The notes below the pieces were generated by a model. The model was not told the DNA's origin. It searched no databases and saw only the letters and a program-made list of their open reading frames with translations. From positions 1 to 64,000 of the forward strand of contig NZ_JHEP02000010.1 of assembly GCF_000657795.2 (NCBI RefSeq): 64,000 bases of DNA. The letters run 5' to 3'. The position numbers and the translations under genes are program-made. The stretch comes from Bordetella pseudohinzii. GTDB taxonomy: Bacteria > Pseudomonadota > Gammaproteobacteria > Burkholderiales > Burkholderiaceae_B. Positions 9,443 to 18,162 of this stretch are shown here, in pieces (positions within the stretch are counted from its first letter, which is position 1; every line of letters begins with the position of its first letter).

Positions 9443-10552
9443 GTGCAAGACGAAGCAGCAGGCAGGCGCGCCACGGTGGCGCGGGTGCGCGAACAGATCG
9501 AGATTGTCCTGACCGCCTGGGGCATGCCCCAGGATCTGGCGGCCACGAGCGCGCGGCTGATGGCCGAGACGGACCGGCTGGGCGTGGATTCGCATGGGAT
9601 CTCCATGCTGCCCATGTATGAAGAAAAATGGCGCGCCGGCACGCTGGACCTGGGCGCGCGGCCGCGCCTGGTGCGCGAGGGCGCGGCCAGCGCCTTGCTC
9701 GACGCCATGGGCGGCCTGGGGCATCCCGTGTCGCAGCAGGCCATGGACCTGGCCTGCGACAAGGCATTGAGCCATGGCGTGGGCGCGGTTTCGGTTCGCA
9801 ACTCCCATCATTTCGGCGCGGCCGGGGTCTACGCCCGGCTGGCCCTGGCGCGCGGCCTGGTCGGCCTGGTGACCAGCAGCGCCACCACCCTGATCATGGT
9901 GCCCACGCGCGGCGCCATGCCCATGCTGGGGACGAATCCGCTGGCATTCGCCGCGCCCGCCACGCATAACGAGGGCCTGGTGCTCGACATGGCCACCACG
10001 ACCGTGGCGGCCAACAAGGTCAAAGTCTATGACTTCTACGGCAAGACCCTGCCGCCAGGCTGGGCCGTGGACGGCGAAGGCCGCGGCGTGACGGACGCCG
10101 GCCTGGCCATGCAGTTCTTGTTCCAACGCGAGGAGGGCGGCTTGACGCCCCTGGGCGGCACGGCCGCCATGAGCAGCCACAAGGGCTATGGCCTGGCCCT
10201 GCTGGCCCAGACCTTGGGCGGCACCCTGGGCGGCAGCGCCCTGGCCGCCCGGCATGCGCGCAGGCGCCGGCCGGGACAGGGCGATGACGTGGGGCATTTC
10301 TTCCTCGCGCTCAACCCCGACGCCTTTCGCGATGCGGGCTCTTTCGAGGACGAGATGGACGAACTGATCGACACCATGCGCGATACGCCCGCGGCCGATC
10401 CGCGGGCGCCGGTGCTGGTGCCAGGCGACCCCGAGGCGGCCGAGGCCCGGCTGCGCGATGCGGCCGGCGTGCCGATATCGCCGGCGCTGGAAGAAAAATT
10501 GCGCGCGATCTGCGAGCGCAGCGGCGCGCGCTATGTATTGGGACTCCAATAG
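9443..10552 (+). CDS. Ldh_2 family (malate/L-lactate/sulfolactate dehydrogenase-type) NAD(P) oxidoreductase
   Basis: A 369-residue cytoplasmic enzyme with the family signatures [11 protein letters not shown] near residue 50 and [12 protein letters not shown] near residue 115, the latter holding the catalytic histidine. Relatives oxidise or reduce 2-hydroxy/2-keto acids such as malate, ureidoglycolate, sulfolactate or 2,3-diketogulonate. GTG at 9443 follows AGGAG. It lies 14 bases before the dehydratase gene, so the two are probably co-transcribed. The pathway role would be an oxidation or reduction of a sugar acid or its C3 product; the sequence does not say which. Confidence 0.88.
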   Translation: MQDEAAGRRATVARVREQIEIVLTAWGMPQDLAATSARLMAETDRLGVDSHGISMLPMYEEKWRAGTLDLGARPRLVREGAASALLDAMGGLGHPVSQQAMDLACDKALSHGVGAVSVRNSHHFGAAGVYARLALARGLVGLVTSSATTLIMVPTRGAMPMLGTNPLAFAAPATHNEGLVLDMATTTVAANKVKVYDFYGKTLPPGWAVDGEGRGVTDAGLAMQFLFQREEGGLTPLGGTAAMSSHKGYGLALLAQTLGGTLGGSALAARHARRRRPGQGDDVGHFFLALNPDAFRDAGSFEDEMDELIDTMRDTPAADPRAPVLVPGDPEAAEARLRDAAGVPISPALEEKLRAICERSGARYVLGLQ

Positions 10553-10566
10553 AGGAAGACAGCACA

Positions 10567-12309
10567 ATGAGCAAACCCCCCAAGCGCAAACAGCCCGAGG
10601 AATTGCGCAGCCATCGCTGGTATGGCGTGAAAGACCTGCGCTCCTTCGGCCATCGTTCGCGCACGGCGCAAATGGGCTATCACCGCTCCGACTATGCCGG
10701 CAAACCGGTGATCGCCATCATCAATACCTGGAGCGACATCAATCCCTGCCACAGCCATTTCAAGCAGCGGGTCGAGGAGGTCAAGCGCGGCATCTGGCAG
10801 GCGGGCGGCTTTCCGGTGGAGATGCCGGCCATGAGTCTGTCCGAGCCCTTCCAGAAGCCCACCACCATGCTGTATCGCAATCTGCTGGCCATGGAGACCG
10901 AGGAGCTGCTGCGCTCCTATCCGGCCGATGGCTGCGTGCTCATGGGCGGTTGCGACAAGACCACGCCGGCCTTGCTCATGGGTGCGATCTCGATGGACCT
11001 GCCGACGATATTCGTGCCGGCCGGCCCCATGCTGCGCGGCAACTGGAATGGCGTCACGCTGGGCTCGGGTTCGGATACCTGGAAGTACTGGGCCGAGCTG
11101 CGCGCCGGCAATATCACCGAAGAAGACTGGCAGGGCGTGGAGGACGGCATCGCCCGTTCTCCCGGCCATTGCATGACCATGGGCACCGCCTCGACCATGA
11201 CGGCGGCGGTCGAGACCCTGGGGCTGTGCCTGTCGGGTTATTCATCGATTCCGGCGCCCGATTCGCGCCATGCCCAGATGGCCAGCCTGACCGGCAAGCG
11301 CATCGTCGAGATGGTCTGGCAAGACCTCAAGCCCAGCGATTTCCTGAGCGCGGCCTCGTTCGACAATGCGGTGCGCGCGGTGCTGGCCCTGTCGGGATCG
11401 ACCAACTCGGTGGTGCACCTGATCGCCATGGCGCGCCGCGCGGGTTTCGATCTCGATCTCGACCGCTTCGACGCGCTGGCGCGCAGCACGCCCGTGCTGG
11501 CCAATCTGCGTCCGGCCGGCAAGTATCTGATGGAAGATTTCTATTACGCCGGCGGCCTGCGCGCCTTGCTGGCGCAGCTGGGCGATCTGCTGGACCTGGG
11601 GCAGGGCACCGTCGATGGCCGCAGCCTGGGCGAGAACATCGCCGGGGCGCGCGTCTTCAATGACGATGTCATCCGCGGCCGCGACCAGGCGCTGGTGCCG
11701 CGCGACGGCCTGGCGGTGCTGCGCGGCAACCTGGCGCCCGACGGCGCGGTCATCAAGCCGCCGGCCATGGAGGCAAGGCTGCAGGTGCATACCGGCCCGG
11801 CCGTGGTCTTCAAGGACTACAACGACATGGCCGAGCGCATCGACGACCCCGAGCTGGATATCAGCGCCGACAGCGTGATCGTGCTCCAGAACGCCGGCCC
11901 CCAGGGCGCGCCCGGCATGCCGGAGTGGGGGCAGCTGCCCATTCCGCAGAAGCTGCTCAAGCAGGGGGTGCGCGATATGGTGCGCATCTCGGATGCGCGC
12001 ATGAGCGGCACGAGCTATGGCGCCTGTGTGCTGCACGTGGCGCCGGAGGCCTATGTGGGCGGCCCCCTGGCGCTGGTCCGCACGGGCGACCTGATCGCCC
12101 TGGATGTGCCCGGGCGGCGTATCGACGTGCTCATCACGGATGCCGAGATGGCGGCGCGCAGGCAGGCCTGGCAGCCGCCGGCGCCCAAGTTCGATCGCGG
12201 CTTCGGCGTGCTGTATCTCAAGCATATCGGCCAGGCCGATAGCGGCTGCGATTTCGACTTCCTGCAGACGCGCAAGGCCGTGGAGCCGGGAGAGCCGGAA
12301 ATCCATTGA
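10567..12309 (+). CDS. IlvD/Edd family sugar-acid dehydratase (L-arabinonate/D-xylonate dehydratase-like)
   Basis: A 580-residue iron-sulfur dehydratase. Cluster cysteines are C61 (NPCHSH), C129 ([14 protein letters not shown]) and C202 ([13 protein letters not shown]). The C-terminal [13 protein letters not shown] motif is intact. The length and the N-terminal RSHRWYG start place it with sugar-acid dehydratases rather than with valine/isoleucine-pathway IlvD. The family removes water from an aldonate to give a 2-keto-3-deoxy acid, which suits the two aldolase-type genes in the same cluster. The true substrate (pentonate, hexonate or aldarate) is unknown. Confidence 0.9.
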   Translation: MSKPPKRKQPEELRSHRWYGVKDLRSFGHRSRTAQMGYHRSDYAGKPVIAIINTWSDINPCHSHFKQRVEEVKRGIWQAGGFPVEMPAMSLSEPFQKPTTMLYRNLLAMETEELLRSYPADGCVLMGGCDKTTPALLMGAISMDLPTIFVPAGPMLRGNWNGVTLGSGSDTWKYWAELRAGNITEEDWQGVEDGIARSPGHCMTMGTASTMTAAVETLGLCLSGYSSIPAPDSRHAQMASLTGKRIVEMVWQDLKPSDFLSAASFDNAVRAVLALSGSTNSVVHLIAMARRAGFDLDLDRFDALARSTPVLANLRPAGKYLMEDFYYAGGLRALLAQLGDLLDLGQGTVDGRSLGENIAGARVFNDDVIRGRDQALVPRDGLAVLRGNLAPDGAVIKPPAMEARLQVHTGPAVVFKDYNDMAERIDDPELDISADSVIVLQNAGPQGAPGMPEWGQLPIPQKLLKQGVRDMVRISDARMSGTSYGACVLHVAPEAYVGGPLALVRTGDLIALDVPGRRIDVLITDAEMAARRQAWQPPAPKFDRGFGVLYLKHIGQADSGCDFDFLQTRKAVEPGEPEIH

Positions 12310-12402
12310 CCGCGGATGGCGGGCGGCCCTGCCGGCCCGCCGGTTTCAGACTTGCTCAATACACATAAGATGCCGGCCGGGCCGGCACGAGGAGACAAAA
12401 GC

Positions 12403-13398
12403 ATGCTGCGCCGCAACCCCCTGTCCATCCGTCGCCGCCGCGCTTTGGCGGCCCTGATCGCTTCCGTGGGCCTGTTGGCCGGCCTGCCTGCCGCGGCCGC
12501 GGCCTGGCCGGACAAACCCCTGCGCCTGGTGGTGCCGTTTCCGCCGGGCGGCAGCACCGATGCGGTGGGCCGGCTGCTGGCCGCCGAGCTGGGCAAGCAG
12601 CTGGGGCAGACCGTCATTGTCGAGAACAAGGGCGGCGCCAATGGCAATATCGGCTCCGACGCCGTGGCCAAGGCCGCGCCCGACGGCTACACCCTGCTGT
12701 TGTCGGGCGTGGGCTCCAATGCCATCAACTATGCCCTTTATCAGTCCATGCCCTACCAGGACAAGGATTTCGCGCATATCTCGCTGCTGGCGACAGGCCC
12801 CAATGTTCTGGTCGCCAACCCGGAGTTCCCGGGCCGCACGTTTGCCGAGTTCATCCAGCTCGCCAAGGCCAGCCCGGGCAAATACACGCACGCCAGCTCG
12901 GGGAATGGTTCCTCCGGCCACCTGGCCATGGAAATGCTCAAGCAGGCCGCGGGCATCAACCTGGTCCATGTGCCTTACAAGGGCGGCGCCGCGGCCATCA
13001 CGGACACCATAGGCGGCCGGGTGTCGGTGCTCTTCCTGAATCAGGACAATGTCCTGCCCCAGGTGCAGGCGGGCAAGCTGCGCGCGCTGGCCGTGGCCAG
13101 CGTCAAGCGCAATCCGGCCTATCCCGATATCCCCACCATTGCCGAGTCCGGCTATCCTGGTTTCGCCGCCGAATCCTGGTTCGGCCTGTCGGCTCCGGCC
13201 GGCACGCCGCCCGCGGTGATCGAGCGCCTGCACGGCGCCACGGTCAAGGCCATGGCCGAGCCCGCCTTGCGCGACAAACTGGAGAAAGTGGGTTTTGTCG
13301 TGGTCGGCAATGATCCCAAGGCGTTTTCGGCCTTTGTCGGCGCGGAGATCGACAAATGGGGCAAGGCCGCCAAGGCTTCGGGCGCCCGCATGGATTGA
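12403..13398 (+). CDS. Bug family periplasmic substrate-binding protein (second copy)
   Basis: The protein has 331 residues. The signal peptide has an arginine-rich n-region (MLRRNPLSIRRRR), a hydrophobic stretch and an AAA cleavage zone before WPDKPLRLVVPFPPGGSTD. The core motif DGYTLLLSGVGSN and the length are typical of Bug proteins. ATG at 12403 follows GAGGAGAC. It lies between the dehydratase and garL, so it probably delivers the cluster's substrate. It is clearly different in sequence from the Bug protein at 6491, so the two are not a recent duplication. No cognate TctAB permease is adjacent. Confidence 0.92.
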   Translation: MLRRNPLSIRRRRALAALIASVGLLAGLPAAAAAWPDKPLRLVVPFPPGGSTDAVGRLLAAELGKQLGQTVIVENKGGANGNIGSDAVAKAAPDGYTLLLSGVGSNAINYALYQSMPYQDKDFAHISLLATGPNVLVANPEFPGRTFAEFIQLAKASPGKYTHASSGNGSSGHLAMEMLKQAAGINLVHVPYKGGAAAITDTIGGRVSVLFLNQDNVLPQVQAGKLRALAVASVKRNPAYPDIPTIAESGYPGFAAESWFGLSAPAGTPPAVIERLHGATVKAMAEPALRDKLEKVGFVVVGNDPKAFSAFVGAEIDKWGKAAKASGARMD

Positions 13399-13442
13399 GT
13401 ACCGGCCGACCGGCCAGATGTTTTTTGCCTAGTGGACAACAC

Positions 13443-14210
13443 ATGACCTCACCTTTGCCCAATCGCTTCCGCCAGCGGATACTGGCGCGCGAGCGCCTCA
13501 TCGGTTTCTGGCTTTCCATGCCCAGCCATCTCAGCGCGGAACTGGCCGGCCTGGCGGATTTCGACTGGCTGCTGCTCGATGGCGAGCATGCGCCCAATGA
13601 GATACCGCTCTTCGTCCAGCAGCTGCAGTCCCTGCAGGCCAGCCAGAGCGCGCCGGTGGGCCGGCCCGCCTGGAATGATCCGGTCGAGATCAAGCGCATG
13701 CTGGATATCGGTTTCTACAACCTGCTCATTCCCTTCATCGAATCGGAAGCGCAGGCGCGCCAGGCCGTGGCGGCCACGCGCTATCCGCCGCAGGGCATGC
13801 GCGGCGTGGCGGGCCTGCATCGCAGCAACCGCTACGGCACCGTGCCGGACTATCTGCACACCATCAATGACAATATCTGCGTGCTATTGCAGATCGAAAG
13901 CCGGCCGGGCATCGAGGCCGTGGACGATATCGCGGCCGTGGAGGGGGTGGATGGCGTCTTTATCGGCCCGTCCGACCTGGCGGCGGCCCTGGGCCACCTG
14001 GGCAACCCCGGCCATCCCGAAGTGCAGGAGACCATCCGCCACCTCTACCAGCGGGTCAACGCGGCGGGCAAGGCCGTGGGCATTCTGGCGCCGGCCGCCG
14101 CCGATGCCCGGCGCTATCTGGACATGGGCATGCATTTCGTGGCGGTGGGCACGGATATCGGGGTTTTCAAGCAGGCGGTCTTTGGCCTGCGCGAAGCATT
14201 TCCGACTTGA
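13443..14210 (+). CDS. garL: 5-keto-4-deoxy-glucarate aldolase (HpcH/HpaI family)
   Basis: The protein has 255 residues against 256 for E. coli GarL. Long stretches resemble it as I recall that sequence, such as LDGEHAPNE, DIGFYNLLIPF, TRYPPQGMRG and VFIGPSDLAAALGHLGN. GarL is a class II, Mg-dependent aldolase that splits 2-keto-3-deoxy- or 5-keto-4-deoxy-glucarate to pyruvate and tartronate semialdehyde. Such enzymes are also promiscuous with other keto-deoxy acids. ATG at 13443 begins 44 bases after the second Bug gene, the last gene of the plus-strand cluster. In-frame codons upstream overlap that Bug gene and are not used. Confidence 0.9.
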   Translation: MTSPLPNRFRQRILARERLIGFWLSMPSHLSAELAGLADFDWLLLDGEHAPNEIPLFVQQLQSLQASQSAPVGRPAWNDPVEIKRMLDIGFYNLLIPFIESEAQARQAVAATRYPPQGMRGVAGLHRSNRYGTVPDYLHTINDNICVLLQIESRPGIEAVDDIAAVEGVDGVFIGPSDLAAALGHLGNPGHPEVQETIRHLYQRVNAAGKAVGILAPAAADARRYLDMGMHFVAVGTDIGVFKQAVFGLREAFPT

Positions 14211-14230
14211 GCGCCAAGGCGGCGCCCATG

Positions 14231-14261
14231 AAAAAGGATGCCCGAGGGCATCCTTTTTTTT
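14231..14261. terminator. Terminator between garL and rpsT
   Basis: An A-run, stem GGATGCCC/GGGCATCC with a two-base loop, and eight T residues make an intrinsic terminator usable from both sides of two convergent genes. Confidence 0.9.
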
Positions 14262-14324
14262 GCCGTATTCATATGCGGCCCCTGCGCCCCGGTCGCGGAC
14301 CAGGGCCAAGGGCGGCATAGCTGC

Positions 14325-14588
14325 TTAGGCGAGCGCCTTGACAGCGGCAGCCAGGCGGCTCTTGTGGCGAGCGGCCTTGTTCTTGTGGATGATGTTCTTG
14401 TCAGCCACGCGGTCGATAACGCTGCTGGCTTTGCGCAGCGTCTCGCCAGCCACAGCCTTGTCGCCGGTAGCGATGGCTTGGCGAACGCGCTTGATCGCGG
14501 TACGCAGCATCGAGCGCAGGCTGGAGTTGTGCTTGTTACGCTCAACCGATTGGCGAGCGCGCTTGCGGGCTTGGGCGGTATTGGCCAT
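14325..14588 (-). CDS. rpsT: 30S ribosomal protein S20
   Basis: The protein has 87 residues, rich in lysine and arginine, and begins [13 protein letters not shown]. This is the conserved S20 start, and the length is normal. S20 binds 16S rRNA early in 30S assembly. Codon use is highly biased, as expected for a ribosomal protein. It is monocistronic here, with its own promoter upstream and a terminator downstream. Confidence 0.98.
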   Translation of the reverse strand: MANTAQARKRARQSVERNKHNSSLRSMLRTAIKRVRQAIATGDKAVAGETLRKASSVIDRVADKNIIHKNKAARHKSRLAAAVKALA

Positions 14589-14624
14589 GTTGCTTTGAGT
14601 TTAGTGAATTCGGCAAAGTCGGAT

Positions 14625-14652
14625 ATTGTATCAAGCTTGCCGGAGAATGCAA
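14625..14652 (-). promoter_or_regulatory. Predicted sigma-70 promoter of rpsT
   Basis: On the minus strand TTGCAT (14647-14652) and TACAAT (14625-14630) are separated by 16 bases. Transcription would start near 14617 and give a leader of about 29 bases. Confidence 0.6.
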
Positions 14653-14785
14653 GTCCCTTGAGACAAAGCTTTTTTTGGCCGGGCGGCGCCATGTGTTTGC
14701 GGCCGGCCGGCGATGTCTTGCTGGCGCTAGTGTACCGCGAGCCGGCCGGAATGGCGCGGGCGTGGACGGTATTAATGGGGCCAGG

Positions 14786-15805
14786 TCAGGACATGGCGAC
14801 GTGGATGGAGACAAACCAGGGGGTCAGGCGCTGGATGGCGATGGGCATGCGCTCGCCCAGGGCCTGCAGCGCGGCCTCGGAATCGTCCAGGGGGTACATG
14901 CCGGTGACCGGCAGGCCGCCCGCGGCCATGGACACGCGCAGCGTGCCGTGGCGATAGGGGCGCAGGGCCGCGATGATTTCGGCCAGGGGGCGGCCGTTGG
15001 CATTGATCCAGCCGCCTTCCCAGGCGGCTTCCGTGGATAGCTCGCTGCGGGCGGCGTCCAGGCGCGCGGCATCGAAGCGGGCCCCCGTGCCTTGCGGGAT
15101 GCTGCCGCGCGTGCCGCCCACGGTCTCGACGTCCAGATCGCCCTCATGGGCCACGACCAGGGTGCGGCGGGCCTGCTGGCGCACCATGTAACGCTTGCCC
15201 GAAGAGCGCACGACGCCTTCGGCGGTCTGCACCAGGAAAGGCCGGTTGGGATCTTCGGGCGCGGTCACGGCCACCGCGCCTTCGAGCAGCATCAGGCGCC
15301 GGTAGGTGGCGGTGAACTCCAGGTTGACGCGGCTGCGGGCATCGAGCAGCAGCTCGGTGCCGTCGGTGAGCTGGTAGCGGCGGCGCTCGCCCGTGGCGGT
15401 GGCGGCGTCCGCCGCCACGCTGGACAGGGGATAGAAATCACGCACGGCCACCAGCGCGCCGGCGCCGGCCGCGGCCGTCACGGCCAGCGCGCCCGCCAGG
15501 AAACGCCGGCGCGGCGGCGCGGGCGTTTCTTCGGCGTGCGGGGCGATGACTTGCGGGCGCGGCGCCGCCGCGGCGTTGCCTTGGTAGCCCAGCGGATAGG
15601 CGTCTCCCAGCCGTCCGGCCATGGAATTGCCCAGGGTCTGGGAAACCTGTTGCCAGGCGCTCTCGTGCATGGGACTGGCTTCACGCCATGCCATGAAATT
15701 CGCGTAATCGCGCCGGGTCGCTCGGCCGGAACGCAGCAGGAGCAACCAATCAATTACCTGGTCCGAGAGCGGCGGTATGTCGGTGGATATCACTTCTTTT
15801 TCCAC
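14786..15805 (-). CDS. FecR family anti-sigma/signal-transduction protein, orphan
   Basis: A 339-residue single-pass membrane protein. An N-terminal DUF4880-type segment (about 12-55, with WLLLLRSGRATRRDYANFMAWR) would bind an ECF sigma factor. A membrane helix follows RRRF near residues 100-122. The periplasmic FecR domain then contains YQLTDGTELLLDARSRVNLEF. GTG at 15805 is the longest start; a GTG four codons later is an alternative. FecR proteins carry a signal from a TonB-dependent receptor to a FecI-type sigma factor. Neither partner is next to it here, which is unusual. Confidence 0.87.
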   Translation of the reverse strand: MEKEVISTDIPPLSDQVIDWLLLLRSGRATRRDYANFMAWREASPMHESAWQQVSQTLGNSMAGRLGDAYPLGYQGNAAAAPRPQVIAPHAEETPAPPRRRFLAGALAVTAAAGAGALVAVRDFYPLSSVAADAATATGERRRYQLTDGTELLLDARSRVNLEFTATYRRLMLLEGAVAVTAPEDPNRPFLVQTAEGVVRSSGKRYMVRQQARRTLVVAHEGDLDVETVGGTRGSIPQGTGARFDAARLDAARSELSTEAAWEGGWINANGRPLAEIIAALRPYRHGTLRVSMAAGGLPVTGMYPLDDSEAALQALGERMPIAIQRLTPWFVSIHVAMS

Positions 15806-15905
15806 GCTGGACCCCGCGGGGGCCTCAGTAATGCGGTTAATAAATCATAGTCTTTTTTACTAAACCTTACCCTAGCGTAGCAGGCTCTTTGCATTCCACC
15901 AAATG

Positions 15906-15933
15906 AAAAGACCACTTTTTCGAGCGGTCTTTT
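15906..15933. terminator. Terminator downstream of the cytochrome c gene
   Basis: Arms AAAAGACC and GGTCTTTT form a stem with flanking A/T runs. It is placed between the cytochrome gene and the FecR gene, both on the minus strand. Confidence 0.7.
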
Positions 15934-15978
15934 CGTTTTGTTGCAATACAGCGAAATATAGTATCGGTATCTGAGACT

Positions 15979-16356
15979 TTACTTCAAGGTTTCGAGGTAT
16001 TTGATCAGGGCAGCACGTTTTTCCGCGTCCGCCATGCCCGAGTAGGGCATGCGCGTGCCCGGCACCAGGGCCTGCGGATTCTCCAGGTATTTGTCCAGGG
16101 TGGCCGCATCCCAGGTCAGCCCGCTGCGCTTCATGGGGCCGGAGAAGCGAAAGCCCGGCACCTCGCCCGCCTTGGCGCCGAAGATGCCGGCCAGGCTGGG
16201 CCCGACCCCGTTTTCGCCCGACTTGACGCTGTGGCAGGCGATGCACTCCTGATAGGCCTGCTTGCCAAGGTCCAGCACCTTGTCCTGGGCCCAGGCGCCC
16301 GGGCTACAGGACAGCGCCAGGGCGAGGGCGGCGAGGCTAGTCGATGTCTTCATCAT
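15979..16356 (-). CDS. Periplasmic monoheme cytochrome c (class I)
   Basis: The precursor has 125 residues. A signal peptide (MMKTS..., cleavage near AWA/QD) is followed by a single heme-binding CIACH and a likely axial methionine in GTRMPYSG. ATG at 16356 has GGAG just upstream. It lies 15 bases after the GMC flavoprotein gene, so it is presumably the electron acceptor of that dehydrogenase and passes electrons to the respiratory chain. Classical gluconate dehydrogenases use a triheme cytochrome of about 45 kDa; this one is a quarter of that size. Confidence 0.9.
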   Translation of the reverse strand: MMKTSTSLAALALALSCSPGAWAQDKVLDLGKQAYQECIACHSVKSGENGVGPSLAGIFGAKAGEVPGFRFSGPMKRSGLTWDAATLDKYLENPQALVPGTRMPYSGMADAEKRAALIKYLETLK

Positions 16357-16371
16357 TGCCAACTCCTTGGA

Positions 16372-18153
16372 TCAGGCGTGCAGCAGCGCGCCGGGTTGCT
16401 TGAGGTATTTGCCCTTGATGGCGTCGGCCGTGTAATAGGCCAGCGCGCCCACCGGGCCGGTCGGGTTGTAGGCCGCGTTGTGGCCGAACAGCGATGCGCC
16501 GCAGATGAAAAGGTTGTGCGCGTCCCAGCACTGCCCGTACTTGTTGGTCACGCTCAGCGACGGGTCGGTGCCCATGATGGTGCCGCCCGTGTTGTGTGTG
16601 CTCTGGTAGGGCACGACCGACCAGGACATGCGCGCCTTGGCTTCGTTCAGATGCGTGGGACTCATCGAGCGGGCGATCTCGTTGATGATCTTGGCCGCAT
16701 GCGCCGAGATGCGCTGTTCATTCTCCTTGTAGTCAAACGTCATGCGCATCAGGGGCTGGCCGATGGCATTGCGGTAGGTGGGATCCAGGTCGAGGAAGTT
16801 GTAGCGGTTGGCCATCACGCTGCCCGAGGATCCGATGCTCATGGCGCGCAGATACCATTTCTGCACCGCCTCCTTCCAGGCCTTGCCCCAGCGCGGCGTG
16901 CCGGCCGGCACCGGGTGGTACTCGATGGGCCGCCCGTGGTACATGCCGCCGCTGAGGGTGTAGCCGCCCACGAAACGCGCGTCGGCCTGCGAGCGGTCGA
17001 AGTCCCAGTTGGCATTGAAGTCGTCGATGACGGTGGACAGGCCGCCCGCCGACATGAAGGGGTTGAAGATATGCCCTTCTTCGAAGAACAGGGTCGCGCC
17101 GGCGCCGGTCTGGTAACAGTAGTTGCGGCCCACCACCCCCTTGCCCGTGGCCGGATCGTAGGGCTTGCCGATGCCCGAGAGCAGCATCAGGTGCACGTTG
17201 TTCAGCGCATAGGCCGACAGGACCACCAGCTTGGCGGGCTGGAACAGCTGTTCGCCGGTGCTGATGTTGGTGTACTCCACGCCCGTCGCCATCTTCTTCT
17301 GCTTGTCCATGACGATCTTGGTGACCCAGGCATGGGTGCGCAGCTCGAAGGTGGGCTGTTTCTTGGCCAGCGGGATGACGGTGATCAGCGGGCTGCCCTT
17401 GGCGTTGGATTCGCAGCCGAAGCGCTCACAGAAGCCGCAATACTGGCATTGCCCGAATACCGAGCCATCCGGGTTGGTGTAGGGCTTGGAGGCGTTGGAG
17501 GTGGGCATGGGAAAGGGGTGGTAGCCCGCTTTCTTGGCGGCCGCGCCGAACAGGTCACAGGCATGGCTGCGTTCCAGCGCGGGCAGGGGATAGTCGCGCT
17601 TGCGTTCGGCCTCGAAGGGGTTGCCGCCCTCGGTCTTCTTGCCGCCCACATTGCCGGCCGTGCCCGATATGCCCGCCACATACTCGAAGCGGTCGTAAAA
17701 GGGCTCCAGCTCGGCATAGGTGATGCCCCAGTCCTGGACGGTCATCTCGGCCGGGATGAATTTCTTGCCGTACTTCTGTTCATACAGAGAGCGGACCTTG
17801 AACTCATGGTCGGTCCAGCGCCAGGTATGGCCGTTCCAGTGCGAGCCGGCTCCGCCCAGGCCGTCGCCCGGCAGAAAGGAACCCAGGCGGCGCATGGGCA
17901 GCGCGGTTTCCTTGATGTTGTTGCGCACGGTGAGGGTGTCGCGCCGGGTGTCGATCATTAGGCCGTGGCGGGTGCTGAAATTCAGCTCGTCGCGGATATG
18001 GGGCACCGAGAAATCCTCGGCGGGGGCGCGATGCTCGCCACGCTCAAGCGCCACGACCTTCAGGCCGGTCTCGGCGAGTTCCTTCGAGAGAATGCCGCCG
18101 GTCCAGCCCATGCCGATGACCACGACGTCGACTTCGGGAAGTTTCTTGGCCAT
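16372..18153 (-). CDS. GMC oxidoreductase, gluconate 2-dehydrogenase-like flavoprotein subunit
   Basis: The protein has 593 residues. An FAD-binding motif VVVIGMGWTGGILSKELAETG is near the start, with no signal peptide of its own. The C-terminal GMC motif holds the histidine pair in QSTHNTGGTIMG and in FGHNAAYNPTGP. A CQYCGFCERFGC segment near residue 235 is a cysteine cluster seen in this subgroup. The family oxidises sugars or aldonates in the periplasm. It would be carried across the membrane by the Tat-bearing small subunit encoded 9 bases upstream and give electrons to the cytochrome encoded next. Confidence 0.9.
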   Translation of the reverse strand: MAKKLPEVDVVVIGMGWTGGILSKELAETGLKVVALERGEHRAPAEDFSVPHIRDELNFSTRHGLMIDTRRDTLTVRNNIKETALPMRRLGSFLPGDGLGGAGSHWNGHTWRWTDHEFKVRSLYEQKYGKKFIPAEMTVQDWGITYAELEPFYDRFEYVAGISGTAGNVGGKKTEGGNPFEAERKRDYPLPALERSHACDLFGAAAKKAGYHPFPMPTSNASKPYTNPDGSVFGQCQYCGFCERFGCESNAKGSPLITVIPLAKKQPTFELRTHAWVTKIVMDKQKKMATGVEYTNISTGEQLFQPAKLVVLSAYALNNVHLMLLSGIGKPYDPATGKGVVGRNYCYQTGAGATLFFEEGHIFNPFMSAGGLSTVIDDFNANWDFDRSQADARFVGGYTLSGGMYHGRPIEYHPVPAGTPRWGKAWKEAVQKWYLRAMSIGSSGSVMANRYNFLDLDPTYRNAIGQPLMRMTFDYKENEQRISAHAAKIINEIARSMSPTHLNEAKARMSWSVVPYQSTHNTGGTIMGTDPSLSVTNKYGQCWDAHNLFICGASLFGHNAAYNPTGPVGALAYYTADAIKGKYLKQPGALLHA

Positions 18154-18162
18154 GTCGTGCTC

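Noticed and set aside
8498-10567. 689-codon minus-strand frame opposite the GntR and Ldh_2 genes
   Set aside because: Composition mirrors the third-position GC of the plus-strand genes, which have clear domains.
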